Assembly: GCA_900466575.1 (NCBI GenBank)
Contig: UBMP01000017.1
Location: forward strand, 45,049-109,048
Source of the DNA: Hyphomicrobiales bacterium
GTDB lineage: Bacteria > Pseudomonadota > Alphaproteobacteria > Rhizobiales > Rhizobiaceae
Length of the DNA stretch: 64,000 bases
Direction: 5' to 3'
Part shown: in pieces, positions 1-9,101 of the stretch
Numbering within the stretch: the stretch's first letter is position 1
How the letters are laid out: each line of letters starts with the position of its first letter
Program-made: the position numbers and the translations under genes
Notes under the pieces: generated by a model
The model's input: only the letters and a program-made list of their open reading frames with translations
Database searches by the model: none
Told to the model about the DNA's origin: nothing

Positions 1-1206
1 ATCATGCGCAAGGCCATAGCTGGCGGACGCCTGGCGCCAGAAGGCGTCAAAAGCTTCCGCCTCGGCGCGAATGTCAGCCTGGTCGAAGACCGTCGCGGAC
101 CGGCGCCGGAACCATCGGGCATGGCCTTCCTCGGTCGATCGACCTCTCACGCCGAGCAGCGTTGCGCGCGGCGAGAAACGATGGGCAAAAGGCATCAGAT
201 CGGCTTCATGCCCGCCGCTTCCGTGCAGAAGCAGAACTGTCGAGCCGTCCGGGTCTTCAGGCACGAAAAAGCGATGGACGAACGGCAGGTCCCGGATGAC
301 GATCCGCTCCTCGCCCGGCAGGGAAAATTGCGGCAGCATGACGCGCAAATCCTCCGCCCGGGCGGCGTCAGCTTCGGGCACAAAAAGCCTGTCGCCGAGA
401 TGGGCCGCATCTTCATCGACCGTAAAGCCCGGTGCATCGGTGGCGTATTCGGTCAGTATGCCCGCCGGGTCGCGTGCATAGAGCGAGCGGAAATATTTCC
501 GGTCGTGGACATTGGTCGGCGACCAGCGGGCAAGAACGTCTTGCATCGCCTGCACCGCTTCGAAATCGGGCGCGCGAAACGCGACGTGGTCGAAAACTCC
601 GGTGCCCGGGATTCCTTCATAGAACCCGCTTGCGTCGCGGACATCGACCGCATCGGTGTCAGACAGCAGGCGCCGGACATTGCCCTCCGAAGCGGCGGGC
701 CGGTAGCCATAATGGGCGAGGAAATCGACCGTACCCTGCGTTTCATCCGTCAGGAGCGTCACGGCGCGCAGTCGGGTTGGCGCGCCAGGGCCGCCGAGCG
801 GCGCCTGCGCCGGCATCTCGACCCCGACGAGCTTGACGATTACGCCATCGGGATCCTTCAGGCGCAGCACCGGTTCGCCGAACTCGCGGGTGGGACCCGA
901 GACCGCAACCTGCGCGGTAATGGCGCGTGTCAGCCATTCGCCCAGGCTCTGGGGCGGGACCGCAAAGGCAAGCTCGCTGACCTGACCGCGCCCGACGCGC
1001 CCCGGCGCCCCATCCTCCCAGACGAGGAAGGTGACGATCGACCCGGGACTGCCGAGCGCGTCGCCATAAAACAGATGTAGTTGCTCGGAATCCTCGAACC
1101 CGCCCGTCCGCTTGACCAAACGAAGCCCCAGAAAGCCGACGTAGAAATCGACATTTGCCTGCACCTTGCGCGTGATCAGCGTCACGTGGTGAATGCCGGT
1201 TCTCAT
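1..1206 (-). CDS. VOC ring-cleaving dioxygenase fused to alpha/beta hydrolase (partial, cut by left edge)
   Basis: This reading frame is open from the ATG at 1206 to the window edge, giving 402 codons without a stop. GGAG lies about 8 bases before the ATG. Residues 1 to about 300 look like two glyoxalase/VOC modules of the MhqO/PcpA-like ring-cleaving dioxygenase type, beginning MRTGIHHVTLITRK with a likely metal-ligand His. From about residue 310 the protein changes to an alpha/beta hydrolase of the phospholipase/carboxylesterase kind: the strand and oxyanion motif TVLLLHGSGGHEAD is at about 323-336 and LLGVRG follows. In Bacillus, MhqO and MhqD are separate proteins acting on quinone-type compounds; here the two activities appear joined. 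The nucleophile elbow should lie beyond the edge. I infer ring cleavage followed by hydrolysis; the substrate is unknown. Confidence 0.8.
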   Translation of the reverse strand, partial: MRTGIHHVTLITRKVQANVDFYVGFLGLRLVKRTGGFEDSEQLHLFYGDALGSPGSIVTFLVWEDGAPGRVGRGQVSELAFAVPPQSLGEWLTRAITAQVAVSGPTREFGEPVLRLKDPDGVIVKLVGVEMPAQAPLGGPGAPTRLRAVTLLTDETQGTVDFLAHYGYRPAASEGNVRRLLSDTDAVDVRDASGFYEGIPGTGVFDHVAFRAPDFEAVQAMQDVLARWSPTNVHDRKYFRSLYARDPAGILTEYATDAPGFTVDEDAAHLGDRLFVPEADAARAEDLRVMLPQFSLPGEERIVIRDLPFVHRFFVPEDPDGSTVLLLHGSGGHEADLMPFAHRFSPRATLLGVRGRSTEEGHARWFRRRSATVFDQADIRAEAEAFDAFWRQASASYGLAHD

Positions 1207-1987
1207 GTCGTGGCTCCGGGTTTCGTTGTTTTGAATATGGTGATGGCTGGAGTTTGCTTCAGGAAGTTATTCTTCTCCGTCGCCAGCATCCAGGATCGAC
1301 GCCAGCGTAAGCGATCGTCTTCATTAGATTTTGTCCTCAAAGTCTGTCAAATCCGTCAGTGGCCTCGGCGTCTTTATCAACCGATATCCATAGACCGTGT
1401 CACACCATCATGGACCGCTCGGCCGGTGGTGAGAAGGAGCGACCCACCCGCTTCGCCAAATCTGTCTCGATCGCCGATGTGCCGGAAACTCGAGGCGCAT
1501 CGCCAGCCGCGCCACCCTTGCGGCTTGCGATTCCATCGCCGCCAAAGGATCTGCGAGCGCCTGTCCAGCGAGTTCGATGCAACAAATGCATTATAAGCAG
1601 TCGCTAAAACTGTGTCGGCACTTTAGGATATAGTTAACCCTTATATTTTCTAATCCAGGTTGTGCATCATCTTGTTGAGATGGTTTGTTCGCATGACGCG
1701 ATCATTCATCACCTTCCAGATCTGAATCTTGGATAGCCGCTTCGTTTGGAAGTGGCGAGAGGCGACTACGTGCGTTTTCGTCATCGGCGAAGTGCGTCGA
1801 CTGTCGTGGTCATGAAACGGACCTTGGGGGGAGCTCGCCACCTGGTTTGGTGCACGTGATTTCGCCCTGATGACGGGTGCGCGCCGTCGCGGACTACTGG
1901 CAAGTCCGTGATTTGAAGGCGGCAGTCGTCAACCCTCACGACTTGCCAGAGATACCCATACAAGCAGTTTCTCATAGGGGAAAGAGA
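1207..1987. other. Intergenic region with no recognised gene
   Basis: This 780-base gap separates the leftward dioxygenase-hydrolase from the rightward chemoreceptor, so it must hold two outward promoters. The part around 1600-1680 is AT-rich compared with its surroundings. A short leftward frame of 63 codons (1650-1841) has no recognisable product and no clear ribosome binding site. I see no RNA gene or convincing operator. Confidence 0.5.
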
Positions 1988-4318
1988 ATGTCCTTCTACA
2001 CTGGATTGAAGAAGTCTTCCAAAACTCAGGTGGCTCTGGCTGAGATGAATCGTGTCTGCGCCGGCCTGTCAGGCGGAAACCTTGCGGAGCGCGCGAACCT
2101 CGACGTCGCGACCGGTGAAGCCCGAGAGATGCTGAAGGCCGTGAACGCTTTGCTGGACGCAGGCATGCAGCCGATGGTGAAGCTCAAGACCTCCCTGGCG
2201 CGCATGTCGGCCGAACACGACAAGGGCGACATCGACATCATCTTGCCGGCGGAAGAACTGAACGGCGATTTCGCAGTGATGGCCAACGACGTCAACACGA
2301 TTGTCGGTAGCCATATCGCGGTGAAGAAGAAGGCGATGGCCTGCATCAAGGAATTCAGCCATGGCAATTTCGACGCACCGCTTGACCAGTTTCCCGGCAA
2401 GAAGGCCTTCATCAATGAGACAATCGAGACGCTGCGGGCCAATCTGCGCGGCCTCATCGATGAAATGAACAAGATGTCCGCCGAGCACGACAAGGGCGAC
2501 ATCGATGTGTTCGTTCCGGTCGACCGCTTCAAGGGCAATTTCGGCGCCATGGCCAAGGGCATCAACGACATGGTTGCCGGCCATATCGCCGTCAAGAAAA
2601 AGGCCATGGCCTGCATCAAGGAACTGGGCGAAGGCAATTTCGAGGCGCCGCTGGAACAGTTTCCGGGCAAGAAGGCCTTCATCAACGAAACAATCGAGAC
2701 GCTGCGGGCCAATCTGCGCGGCCTCATCGATGAAATGAACAAGATGTCCGCCGAGCACGACAGGGGCGACATCGACATCTTTGTTCCCGTCCAACGCTTC
2801 AAGGGCGATTTCGCTGTCATGGCCAAGGGCATCAACGACATGGTCGCCGGCCATATCGCGGTGAAGAAGAAGGCCATGGCCTGCATCAAGGAACTGGGCG
2901 AAGGCAATTTCGAAGCGCCGCTGGAACAGTTTCCGGGCAAGAAGGCCTTCATCAACGAAACAATCGAGACACTCCGTGGAAATCTGCGCGCGATTACCGC
3001 TGAACTGCAGCGCCTGATCGCCGCTTCCACGGCCGGGATGCTCTCCGAGCGAGGCGCTTCCGATCGTTTCGTCGGTGATTTCGCCAAGCTGGTTGCAGGG
3101 ATCAACGGCATGCTGGACGCGATCATTCTTCCGATTTCGGAGGGCAACCGCGTGCTTCGTCAGGTGAGTGTCGGCGACCTGACGCAACGCGTGGAAATCG
3201 AATGCGAAGGCGATCACGAGCGCATGAAGAATGCGATCAACGGCCTGATAGACAACTTGCGTGGCACCGCATCCATCGCCGACCAGATCGCCGGTGGCGA
3301 CCTGACCGCCGAGCCCGAGCCGCTTTCCGAAAAGGATACGCTGGGCATTGCTCTTCTGTCGATGGTCGAGCGGCTTCGCGGTGTCGTCGCCGACGCCCTG
3401 ACCGCCAGTGAGAACGTCTCCACGGGTTCGCAACAGCTCTCTTCCGGTTCCGAACAGCTTTCGCAAGGCGCCACCGAACAGGCTGCGTCGACCGAGGAAG
3501 CTGCCGCTTCGATGGAGCAGATGGCATCGAATATCAGGCAGAACGCTGACAATGCCGCCCAGACCGAAAAGATCGCGCGCCAGTCGTCTAAAGACGCCGA
3601 AGCCTCTGGCGAGGCCGTCAACCGGGCGGTGGCCGCCATGCGCAAGATCGCCGAGAAGATCTCCATCGTCCAGGAAATCGCTCGCCAGACCGACCTTCTC
3701 GCCTTGAATGCCGCGGTGGAAGCGGCACGTGCAGGCGAGCACGGCCGAGGCTTTGCCGTCGTGGCCTCCGAAGTGCGCAAGCTGGCTGAACGCAGCCAGA
3801 CTGCCGCCGCAGAAATCAGCGGCCTTTCGGGTGAAACCGTGAACGTTGCGACGGAAGCGGGCGCTATGCTGACCCGTCTTGTGCCCGACATTCGCAAGAC
3901 GGCGGAACTGGTCGCTGAAATCTCGGCTGCATGCCGCGAACAGGACATTGGTGCCGGCCAGATCAACGAAGCCATCCAGCAGCTCGACAAGGTGACCCAG
4001 CAAAACGCCGGCGCCGCCGAAGAGATGTCCGCAACCTCCGAAGAACTTGCCGCACAGGCCGACGAACTCCAGGCTTCAATGGCCTTCTTCAGGGTCGATA
4101 ATACCGAATCGGGGAAATCGCGGGTGTTTGCTGAACAGTCCGCCAAGCCTCGGCCAAAGAACAACTCCGCCGGGCGGGCGACGGCCAGAGCCCACGCGCC
4201 TGCGCTCAATGCCGGACAGACGGTTGCAAGACAGCAAGCGCGTGTCAAAGGTCTGATGCTCGATATGACGATGGGAGGACCTGACTCCGATGATTCAGAT
4301 TTCAAGGTGAGTGCCTGA
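1988..4318 (+). CDS. Soluble methyl-accepting chemotaxis protein with poly-HAMP repeats
   Basis: This is a cytoplasmic chemoreceptor of about 776 residues that would signal to CheA/CheW. I chose the ATG at 1988 because GGGGAAAGAG lies just before it; an in-frame start at 1877 has no such site. No hydrophobic membrane segment is present. Residues about 73-330 hold nearly three copies of a 90-residue unit, each resembling a pair of HAMP domains ([13 protein letters not shown] and [20 protein letters not shown] motifs). Two more HAMP-like units follow ([20 protein letters not shown] and [15 protein letters not shown]). The signalling tip is classical: [20 protein letters not shown] then [18 protein letters not shown]. 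No C-terminal CheR-binding pentapeptide is visible. The ligand cannot be inferred. It stands alone, without other che genes. Confidence 0.9.
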   Translation: MSFYTGLKKSSKTQVALAEMNRVCAGLSGGNLAERANLDVATGEAREMLKAVNALLDAGMQPMVKLKTSLARMSAEHDKGDIDIILPAEELNGDFAVMANDVNTIVGSHIAVKKKAMACIKEFSHGNFDAPLDQFPGKKAFINETIETLRANLRGLIDEMNKMSAEHDKGDIDVFVPVDRFKGNFGAMAKGINDMVAGHIAVKKKAMACIKELGEGNFEAPLEQFPGKKAFINETIETLRANLRGLIDEMNKMSAEHDRGDIDIFVPVQRFKGDFAVMAKGINDMVAGHIAVKKKAMACIKELGEGNFEAPLEQFPGKKAFINETIETLRGNLRAITAELQRLIAASTAGMLSERGASDRFVGDFAKLVAGINGMLDAIILPISEGNRVLRQVSVGDLTQRVEIECEGDHERMKNAINGLIDNLRGTASIADQIAGGDLTAEPEPLSEKDTLGIALLSMVERLRGVVADALTASENVSTGSQQLSSGSEQLSQGATEQAASTEEAAASMEQMASNIRQNADNAAQTEKIARQSSKDAEASGEAVNRAVAAMRKIAEKISIVQEIARQTDLLALNAAVEAARAGEHGRGFAVVASEVRKLAERSQTAAAEISGLSGETVNVATEAGAMLTRLVPDIRKTAELVAEISAACREQDIGAGQINEAIQQLDKVTQQNAGAAEEMSATSEELAAQADELQASMAFFRVDNTESGKSRVFAEQSAKPRPKNNSAGRATARAHAPALNAGQTVARQQARVKGLMLDMTMGGPDSDDSDFKVSA
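2204..2985 (+). repeat. Tandem 270-bp in-gene repeat, about 2.9 copies
   Basis: Copies start at 2204, 2474 and 2744, an exact spacing of 270 bases (90 codons), marked by ATGTCSGCCGARCACGACARG. Copies two and three are nearly identical at DNA level (for example AAGGCCTTCATCAACGA and CTGCGGGCCAATCTGCG recur), while copy one is more diverged. This suggests recent in-frame duplication inside the chemoreceptor gene. Confidence 0.9.
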
Positions 4319-4687
4319 CCACATTTCCAGACGGGTCGATTAAAGGCCCGCTGGAACTCCGGCGCCGCAATAGCATCACCCATGTCTGCCTCAATTTCCG
4401 TTGAGGCAGACTGTCATTGGACGGAGCAGGGCCGGGAAACGGACAATGCCGCTGGTGCCAGGCGGGCACCGAAACGAACCCGCAGGGCTGTTCCTCACCT
4501 GCCTCTCCCTCCCTGTCACCGTCGTATTTACAATATAAATATTAGTCATTCATCAAAGCAATTTTGTAAACGTTTTGATCTTCGTTAAGTCTGCTCACGG
4601 GAGGTTTGAGACGCGCGGCTTACCGGTCGCATCGTGTTGCGGTCTCCCGACGACCAAGGCCATAGCGGCCGGCCCCGAGGAGACTCC
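4319..4687. other. Intergenic region with hairpin and AT-rich promoter-like stretch
   Basis: A perfect 11-bp inverted repeat with a 6-base loop (GTCTGCCTCAA / TTGAGGCAGAC, 4384-4411) lies 66 bases after the chemoreceptor stop. It lacks a following T run, so it is not a standard intrinsic terminator. The stretch 4520-4580 is AT-rich and probably holds the promoter for the cluster starting at 4688. No gene is seen. Confidence 0.5.
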
Positions 4688-5860
4688 ATGTTCAAGTATT
4701 TTCCCACCAACTACGTCTGGAACCTTTCCGTCGATCTTTCGATCGAGATGGGCGCGCGCATGGGGGAAATTGAAGAGATGTGTGCGCCGCTTCAGGAGGC
4801 TGCGAAGGCCCCTGACGCTGCCGGCACGCAGGCTTTCCGTCAGACCTGGATCGACATGGCAGACAAGCTGGTCGGCCTTGCAGACGAAGACGAAGCGCGT
4901 GGGCGAATGCTTTCCGCGGGCGACAAGCTGATCCGCGCATCCAATTACATGCTCACCGCCGAGCGCATGCTCGCCCACGGCTCTGAGGGCCGCGTGGCAC
5001 TCTACCAGCGATTTCTCACGACCTTCGAAAAGGGACTGAAGCTCTCCGGCTCAACCTGTCGCCGTGTGGAAATTCCCTATGAAGGCAAGCATCTCTCGGC
5101 GCTTTACGTGCCCGCCGAAGGCGTCACCGGCCCGCAGCCGATCCTCGTTCAGGTGAACGGCCTCGACAGCACGAAGGAAATGAAATTCCTTGTCGGCCTG
5201 CCCGTCTGGCTCGCCAAGCGCGGCGTCGCATCGCTGATCGTCGATCAACCCGGCACCGGCGAAGCACTGCGCCTCCACGATTTGAAGGCGCGCTTCGACA
5301 GCGAGCACTGGGCAAGCCGCGTGGTCGACTGGCTCGAAACGCAGCCGAACGTGGACACGAAGCGGATCGGGATGGAGGGCGTATCGCTCGGCGGCTACTA
5401 TTGTCCGCGCGCCGTCGCCTTCGAGCCGCGCTTTGCCTGCGGCGTCGTCTGGGGCGCCAACCACGACTGGCGCGATGTGCAGAAGAAGCGGCTTGCCAAG
5501 GAGGGCAATTTCCCGGTCCCGCATTACTGGAGCCACGTCATGTGGGTCTGGGGCGCGAAGGACATGGATGACTTCATGCGCATCGCCGAAAACGTCCATC
5601 TCGACGGCGTGCTCGACCGCATCAAGGTGCCCTTCCTCGTCACCCATGGCGAGAAGGACAGCCAGATCCCGCTGCAATGGGCGCATGCGACCTATGACCA
5701 GCTGGTCAACAGCCCGAAGCGCGAACTGAAGATCTTCGACCCCCGCACGGGCGGTGTCCAGCATTCGAGCTTCGACAATTCCGCCAATGCCGGCGCCTAT
5801 ATTGCAGACTGGGTTGCCGAAACGCTGCGCGGCCGCACCGCTGCAGGAGAAGCAGCATGA
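4688..5860 (+). CDS. Alpha/beta hydrolase, DHPON-hydrolase (C-C hydrolase)-like
   Basis: This 390-residue alpha/beta hydrolase has a helical N-terminal cap domain (about 1-135) before the core, the layout of 2,6-dihydroxypseudooxynicotine hydrolase and related FrsA-like esterases. The nucleophile elbow is GVSLGGYY. The likely acid is in HGEKDSQIPL and the likely histidine in GVQHSSFDN, completing a Ser-Asp-His triad. In that family the known reaction is cleavage of a carbon-carbon bond next to a ring ketone. The ATG at 4688 follows GAGGAGA with good spacing, better than the upstream ATG at 4634. It overlaps the next gene by four bases and heads a catabolic operon. Hydrolysis of a side-chain ketone on an aromatic or pyridine ring is inference. 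Confidence 0.8.
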   Translation: MFKYFPTNYVWNLSVDLSIEMGARMGEIEEMCAPLQEAAKAPDAAGTQAFRQTWIDMADKLVGLADEDEARGRMLSAGDKLIRASNYMLTAERMLAHGSEGRVALYQRFLTTFEKGLKLSGSTCRRVEIPYEGKHLSALYVPAEGVTGPQPILVQVNGLDSTKEMKFLVGLPVWLAKRGVASLIVDQPGTGEALRLHDLKARFDSEHWASRVVDWLETQPNVDTKRIGMEGVSLGGYYCPRAVAFEPRFACGVVWGANHDWRDVQKKRLAKEGNFPVPHYWSHVMWVWGAKDMDDFMRIAENVHLDGVLDRIKVPFLVTHGEKDSQIPLQWAHATYDQLVNSPKRELKIFDPRTGGVQHSSFDNSANAGAYIADWVAETLRGRTAAGEAA

Positions 5861-6525
5861 GCTTCAAGGTCCTGATGGCAGGTCGCCGCACACGCGGCCA
5901 GACACTTTCCGAACATCGCCACCACATGAAGTCCATCCATGGGAAGCTCGTGCTGGACTATATCGCCGCAGACCCCGAAAACGCCCCGCGCCGCTATGTC
6001 CAGAACCATGTCTTCGACGGCATCTTTCCGGGTGGAGAAGGCCAGCCGGAGCCCTTTGCGCTCGGCCTCGACTTCGTCACCGAGATCTGGGCGGAGGACC
6101 TGGCAGGGCTGAAGGCGGGCCGCGAGACGGAGTTCTACAAGACGCATCTCCTGCCCGACGAGCCGCGCATGGTCGACCCCGAGCGCGTTGTCGGCATTCC
6201 GGTCGACGAAAAGATCATCACGCAGCCTGATCGGGAGGCGCCAGGCCGCGTCAAGGTCTTCGTCTTCTGGCACGGCGCTCTGCCGGCCCTACCCCCGCTG
6301 CGTGATGCATTGGGGGCGAGCGCTTTGGCCGTCCTCGGCCAGAGCCGCTGCACGCCTGCCGTGCCGCATCCGGTCAAGGGCGTCGACATTTTCCGGCTGC
6401 CCGACGAAGCGGCGGGGCTCGCCTTTGCGCAAGGCGCCCGCGACGCCATCCGCGAGCGCCTGCCGGCGGAAAACGGCAATTTCTCCATTGCCATCGCCCA
6501 CGAATACGTTCTGAATGCCGGTTGA
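5857..6525 (+). CDS. EthD-like dimeric alpha/beta-barrel protein
   Basis: This 222-residue protein starts with a stress-responsive/EthD-like ferredoxin fold (KVLMAGRRTRGQTLSEHRHH, then MKSIHGKLV), seen in small proteins that accompany aromatic degradation and oxygenase systems. A second, weaker half resembles another copy of the fold (VKVFVFWHGALPALP). EthD-type proteins are usually of unclear catalytic role and may isomerise, decarboxylate or handle unstable ring products. The start overlaps the stop of the hydrolase gene (ATGA), so the two are translationally coupled. The context suggests that it handles an intermediate between hydrolase and dioxygenase steps. Confidence 0.7.
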   Translation: MSFKVLMAGRRTRGQTLSEHRHHMKSIHGKLVLDYIAADPENAPRRYVQNHVFDGIFPGGEGQPEPFALGLDFVTEIWAEDLAGLKAGRETEFYKTHLLPDEPRMVDPERVVGIPVDEKIITQPDREAPGRVKVFVFWHGALPALPPLRDALGASALAVLGQSRCTPAVPHPVKGVDIFRLPDEAAGLAFAQGARDAIRERLPAENGNFSIAIAHEYVLNAG

Positions 6526-6553
6526 ACCGGTGATGACTTCAAGGAATCCAGCC

Positions 6554-7498
6554 ATGAACATTATTGGTCCTGACTATCTCGTCTTCGGCGTCGACGACGT
6601 CGCGGCCTCCAGCGAATATCTCACCGCCTTCGGCCTCAAGCCTATCGACGTCACGGACAAGGGCGGTCTGTTCGAGGCGCTGGACGGATCCGGCATCATC
6701 ATCCGACACAAGTCGGACCCGAGCCTGCCGCCGCCGCTGCCGACCTCCAACATGCTGCGCCAGCAGGTCTATGGGGTGCGCGCCAGCGAGGACCTCGATG
6801 CCATCGAAGCGGAACTGTCGAAGGATCGCCGGGTGACGCGCCTCGCAGACGGGTCCATCGAGACGAAGGACGACCACGGCTTCGAGTTGAAATTTCAGAT
6901 CTCGAAGCGCCGGGAGCTCAATATGCCGGCCGAGAAGATCAATGCGCCGGGCGCACCTGCACAGCGCAGGCCGAACGAAATCGGCGTCTGGGAAGAAATG
7001 CCCGCCGCGCCGCGCGTGCTCAGCCACGTGGTGCTCTTCGTCCCGGATATCGACGTCGCGACGAACTTCTATTGCGGTCGTCTCGGCTTCGTCATCACCG
7101 ATGTCCTGTCTGGCGCGGGCCCGTTCCTGCGGCCCAAGGCCAATGACGATCACCACACGCTCTTCTTCATCCGCACGCCGGAATACATGAAGGGCTGCGA
7201 GCATTTGGCCTTCCACATGGGCGGCCCGACGGAACTGATGGTCGCCGGCACCCGCTTCGTGAAGAAGGGCTACCAGAGCTTCTGGGGCCCCGGTCGCCAC
7301 AAGTTCGGTTCGAACTGGTTCTGGTATTTCAACAGCCCGCTCGGCTGTCACTTCGAATATGACGCCGACATGGACAAGCACGACGACGAATGGATCGCGC
7401 GCGAAGCCCAGATGGGGCCGGAAGCCTCCCAGATCGTACTCTTCGAAATGCGCGAGAAATGGGCTCCCGGCGGCCCGCCGCCCGGCGCGAAGCCCTGA
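6554..7498 (+). CDS. VOC-family extradiol ring-cleavage dioxygenase
   Basis: This is a 314-residue protein with two VOC modules, as in type I extradiol dioxygenases that open catecholic or hydroxy-heterocyclic rings using Fe(II) and oxygen. The second module holds the probable metal ligands: His in LSHVVLFVPDID, His in HLAFHMGGPTE and Glu in GCHFEYDADMD. The N-terminal module (PDYLVFGVDDVAASSEYL) lacks an obvious metal triad and is likely structural. The ATG at 6554 follows AAGGAA, and an earlier in-frame ATG at 6515 overlaps the previous gene without a good site. It sits between the EthD-like gene and the Rieske ferredoxin, consistent with a hydroxylation then ring-cleavage scheme. The substrate is unknown. 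Confidence 0.82.
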   Translation: MNIIGPDYLVFGVDDVAASSEYLTAFGLKPIDVTDKGGLFEALDGSGIIIRHKSDPSLPPPLPTSNMLRQQVYGVRASEDLDAIEAELSKDRRVTRLADGSIETKDDHGFELKFQISKRRELNMPAEKINAPGAPAQRRPNEIGVWEEMPAAPRVLSHVVLFVPDIDVATNFYCGRLGFVITDVLSGAGPFLRPKANDDHHTLFFIRTPEYMKGCEHLAFHMGGPTELMVAGTRFVKKGYQSFWGPGRHKFGSNWFWYFNSPLGCHFEYDADMDKHDDEWIAREAQMGPEASQIVLFEMREKWAPGGPPPGAKP

Positions 7499-7516
7499 AT
7501 CGCGAAGGCTGGGCGC

Positions 7517-7882
7517 ATGGTCACCCCACAGCTGCTTTGCCGCGTCGAAGATGTCGCCGAAGGCGAGGCGCGCGGCTTCGGCCCGCTTGAAGGCTACAGG
7601 CGCAAGATCGTCATCCTGCGCCGCAACGGTGCGCTTCATGCCTGGCTGGATGCGTGTCCGCACTATCCCGGCGGCACGCCCATGGCGTGGAAGACAAACG
7701 CCTATCTCAACGGCGAAAAGACACATCTCGCATGCCATTCGCATGGCGCGCTGTTCGACATGGAAAGCGGCGAATGCGTCCTGGGCCCCTGCCTTGGACA
7801 ACAACTGACACGCATCGCGCTGGCGATCAGCGACGAAGGGGAGATCTTCGTCGCCGCAGCGCAGGAGGAGAAACGAGCATGA
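7517..7882 (+). CDS. Rieske [2Fe-2S] ferredoxin
   Basis: A 121-residue soluble Rieske protein. The cluster ligands are visible as CPHYPG (Cys-x-His) and, after a typical insertion, CHSHGALFD (Cys-x-x-His). Its length matches stand-alone Rieske ferredoxins of oxygenase systems, with no oxygenase catalytic domain attached. It would pass electrons to an oxygenase, but no Rieske oxygenase alpha subunit or ferredoxin reductase lies nearby, so its partner may be the adjacent FAD enzyme or a protein elsewhere. Its stop overlaps the ATG of the FAD monooxygenase gene. Confidence 0.85.
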   Translation: MVTPQLLCRVEDVAEGEARGFGPLEGYRRKIVILRRNGALHAWLDACPHYPGGTPMAWKTNAYLNGEKTHLACHSHGALFDMESGECVLGPCLGQQLTRIALAISDEGEIFVAAAQEEKRA

Positions 7883-9009
7883 ATTCAGGTATCAAAAAGG
7901 TTCTGGTCATCGGTGGCGGCTTTGCCGGCATGACAGCCGCCCTGCAGCTTTCGCGCGGCGGGTTTGCCGTGGATCTCGTCGAGATCGATCCGCAATGGCG
8001 ATCCTACGGCGCGGGCATCAGCCTGCACGGTTCGACGCTTCGGGTTTTGAAACAGCTCGGTCTGATCGAGCGTTTTCTGGACGTCGGCTATGCAACTGAC
8101 GGCGTCGAAATGCGCGGGCCGGACGATAGCGTTGTCGTGACGCTGCCAACACCGCGCGTGGCCGGTCCCGAGCTTCCGGGCGGCGGCGCGATCATGCGCC
8201 CGGCACTGGCTAAAATGCTGTCCGAAGCCGTGCGGGCTTCCACCACGAACATCCGCCTCGGCCTGACCTTCACCGATCTCAGCCAGGATGCGGATGGCGT
8301 ATCGGCGACCTTTTCGGACGGATCCCGGGGCCGTTACGATCTCGTCATCGGCGCCGACGGTCTCAACTCCGCCGTCCGGGCGAAGGTTTTCCCGAACGCC
8401 CCGAAGCCTCGCTTCATCGGCCAGTCGGTCTGGCGCGCGGTCCTGCCGAAACCGGAGGGCATCGAGACGGTGACGATGTGGATGGGGCCGAAGCTGAAGG
8501 TCGGCATGAACCGCGTGACCAAGGACACTGTCTATCTGTTCCTGACCGAAGACCGCGCGACAAACGACCATGTGGCGCCGGAAAGCTTCGTGGCAACGCT
8601 GCGCGCGCTGCTGGAGCGTTTCCCCTCTCCGATCATCCGCAAGATTGCGTCCGAACTTTCGGCCGAGCACCAGATCGTATACCGGCCGCTGGAACAGATG
8701 CTGCTGCCGCGCCCCTGGTACGCAAATCGCGTCGTTCTGATCGGCGATGCCGTTCACGCCACCACCCCGCATCTGGCCGCCGGCGCCTGCATCGGCATCG
8801 AAGACGCCATGGTACTTGCCGAGGAGCTGTCTGCCGGAGCCGACCTCACATCGGCGCTGAGCGCGTTCGAGGAGCGCCGCTATGAGCGCTGCCGGATGGT
8901 GGTCGAGAATTCCGGCCGGCTCGCCGATATCGAAATCGAAGGCGGCAACCGTGAGGAGCACGCCTCCATCATGCAGGTTTCCATGAAGACGCTGGCCGGA
9001 GCAATCTAA
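7879..9009 (+). CDS. FAD-dependent aromatic-ring monooxygenase (group A, PHBH-like)
   Basis: This 376-residue flavoprotein shows the three fingerprints of class A flavin monooxygenases: the dinucleotide fold VLVIGGGFAGMTAALQL near the N-terminus, the DG motif VIGADGLNSAVR in the middle, and the FAD-binding GD motif VVLIGDAVHATTPH near residue 290. Such enzymes hydroxylate activated aromatic or hydroxypyridine rings using NAD(P)H and oxygen, for example 6-hydroxynicotinate and 2,6-dihydroxypyridine hydroxylases. The ATG at 7879 follows GCAGGAGGAG and overlaps the Rieske stop. With the neighbouring C-C hydrolase and VOC dioxygenase it suggests a hydroxylate-and-cleave route. The exact substrate cannot be read from sequence. 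Confidence 0.87.
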   Translation: MNSGIKKVLVIGGGFAGMTAALQLSRGGFAVDLVEIDPQWRSYGAGISLHGSTLRVLKQLGLIERFLDVGYATDGVEMRGPDDSVVVTLPTPRVAGPELPGGGAIMRPALAKMLSEAVRASTTNIRLGLTFTDLSQDADGVSATFSDGSRGRYDLVIGADGLNSAVRAKVFPNAPKPRFIGQSVWRAVLPKPEGIETVTMWMGPKLKVGMNRVTKDTVYLFLTEDRATNDHVAPESFVATLRALLERFPSPIIRKIASELSAEHQIVYRPLEQMLLPRPWYANRVVLIGDAVHATTPHLAAGACIGIEDAMVLAEELSAGADLTSALSAFEERRYERCRMVVENSGRLADIEIEGGNREEHASIMQVSMKTLAGAI

Positions 9010-9101
9010 GCCGGCCTCAAACCAGCAATAACAAGCGCTTGCGCTGCGATTGAGGAGATCGCGCGCACCAAGAGAGCGCGTGAGAGAACAGGGGAGAGAG
9101 C

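Noticed and set aside
1650..1841. 63-codon leftward frame in the long intergenic region
   Set aside because: No ribosome site, no recognisable product and unusual composition; not supported as a gene.
2069..4003. 644-codon leftward open frame
   Set aside because: It lies wholly antisense to the chemoreceptor gene, whose protein has clear domains; the frame reflects GC-rich codon usage.
4384..4411. Perfect hairpin as intrinsic terminator of the chemoreceptor gene
   Set aside because: No T run follows in either direction, so I list it only as a hairpin.
6539..7804. 421-codon leftward open frame
   Set aside because: It is antisense to the VOC dioxygenase and Rieske genes and shows no motif.
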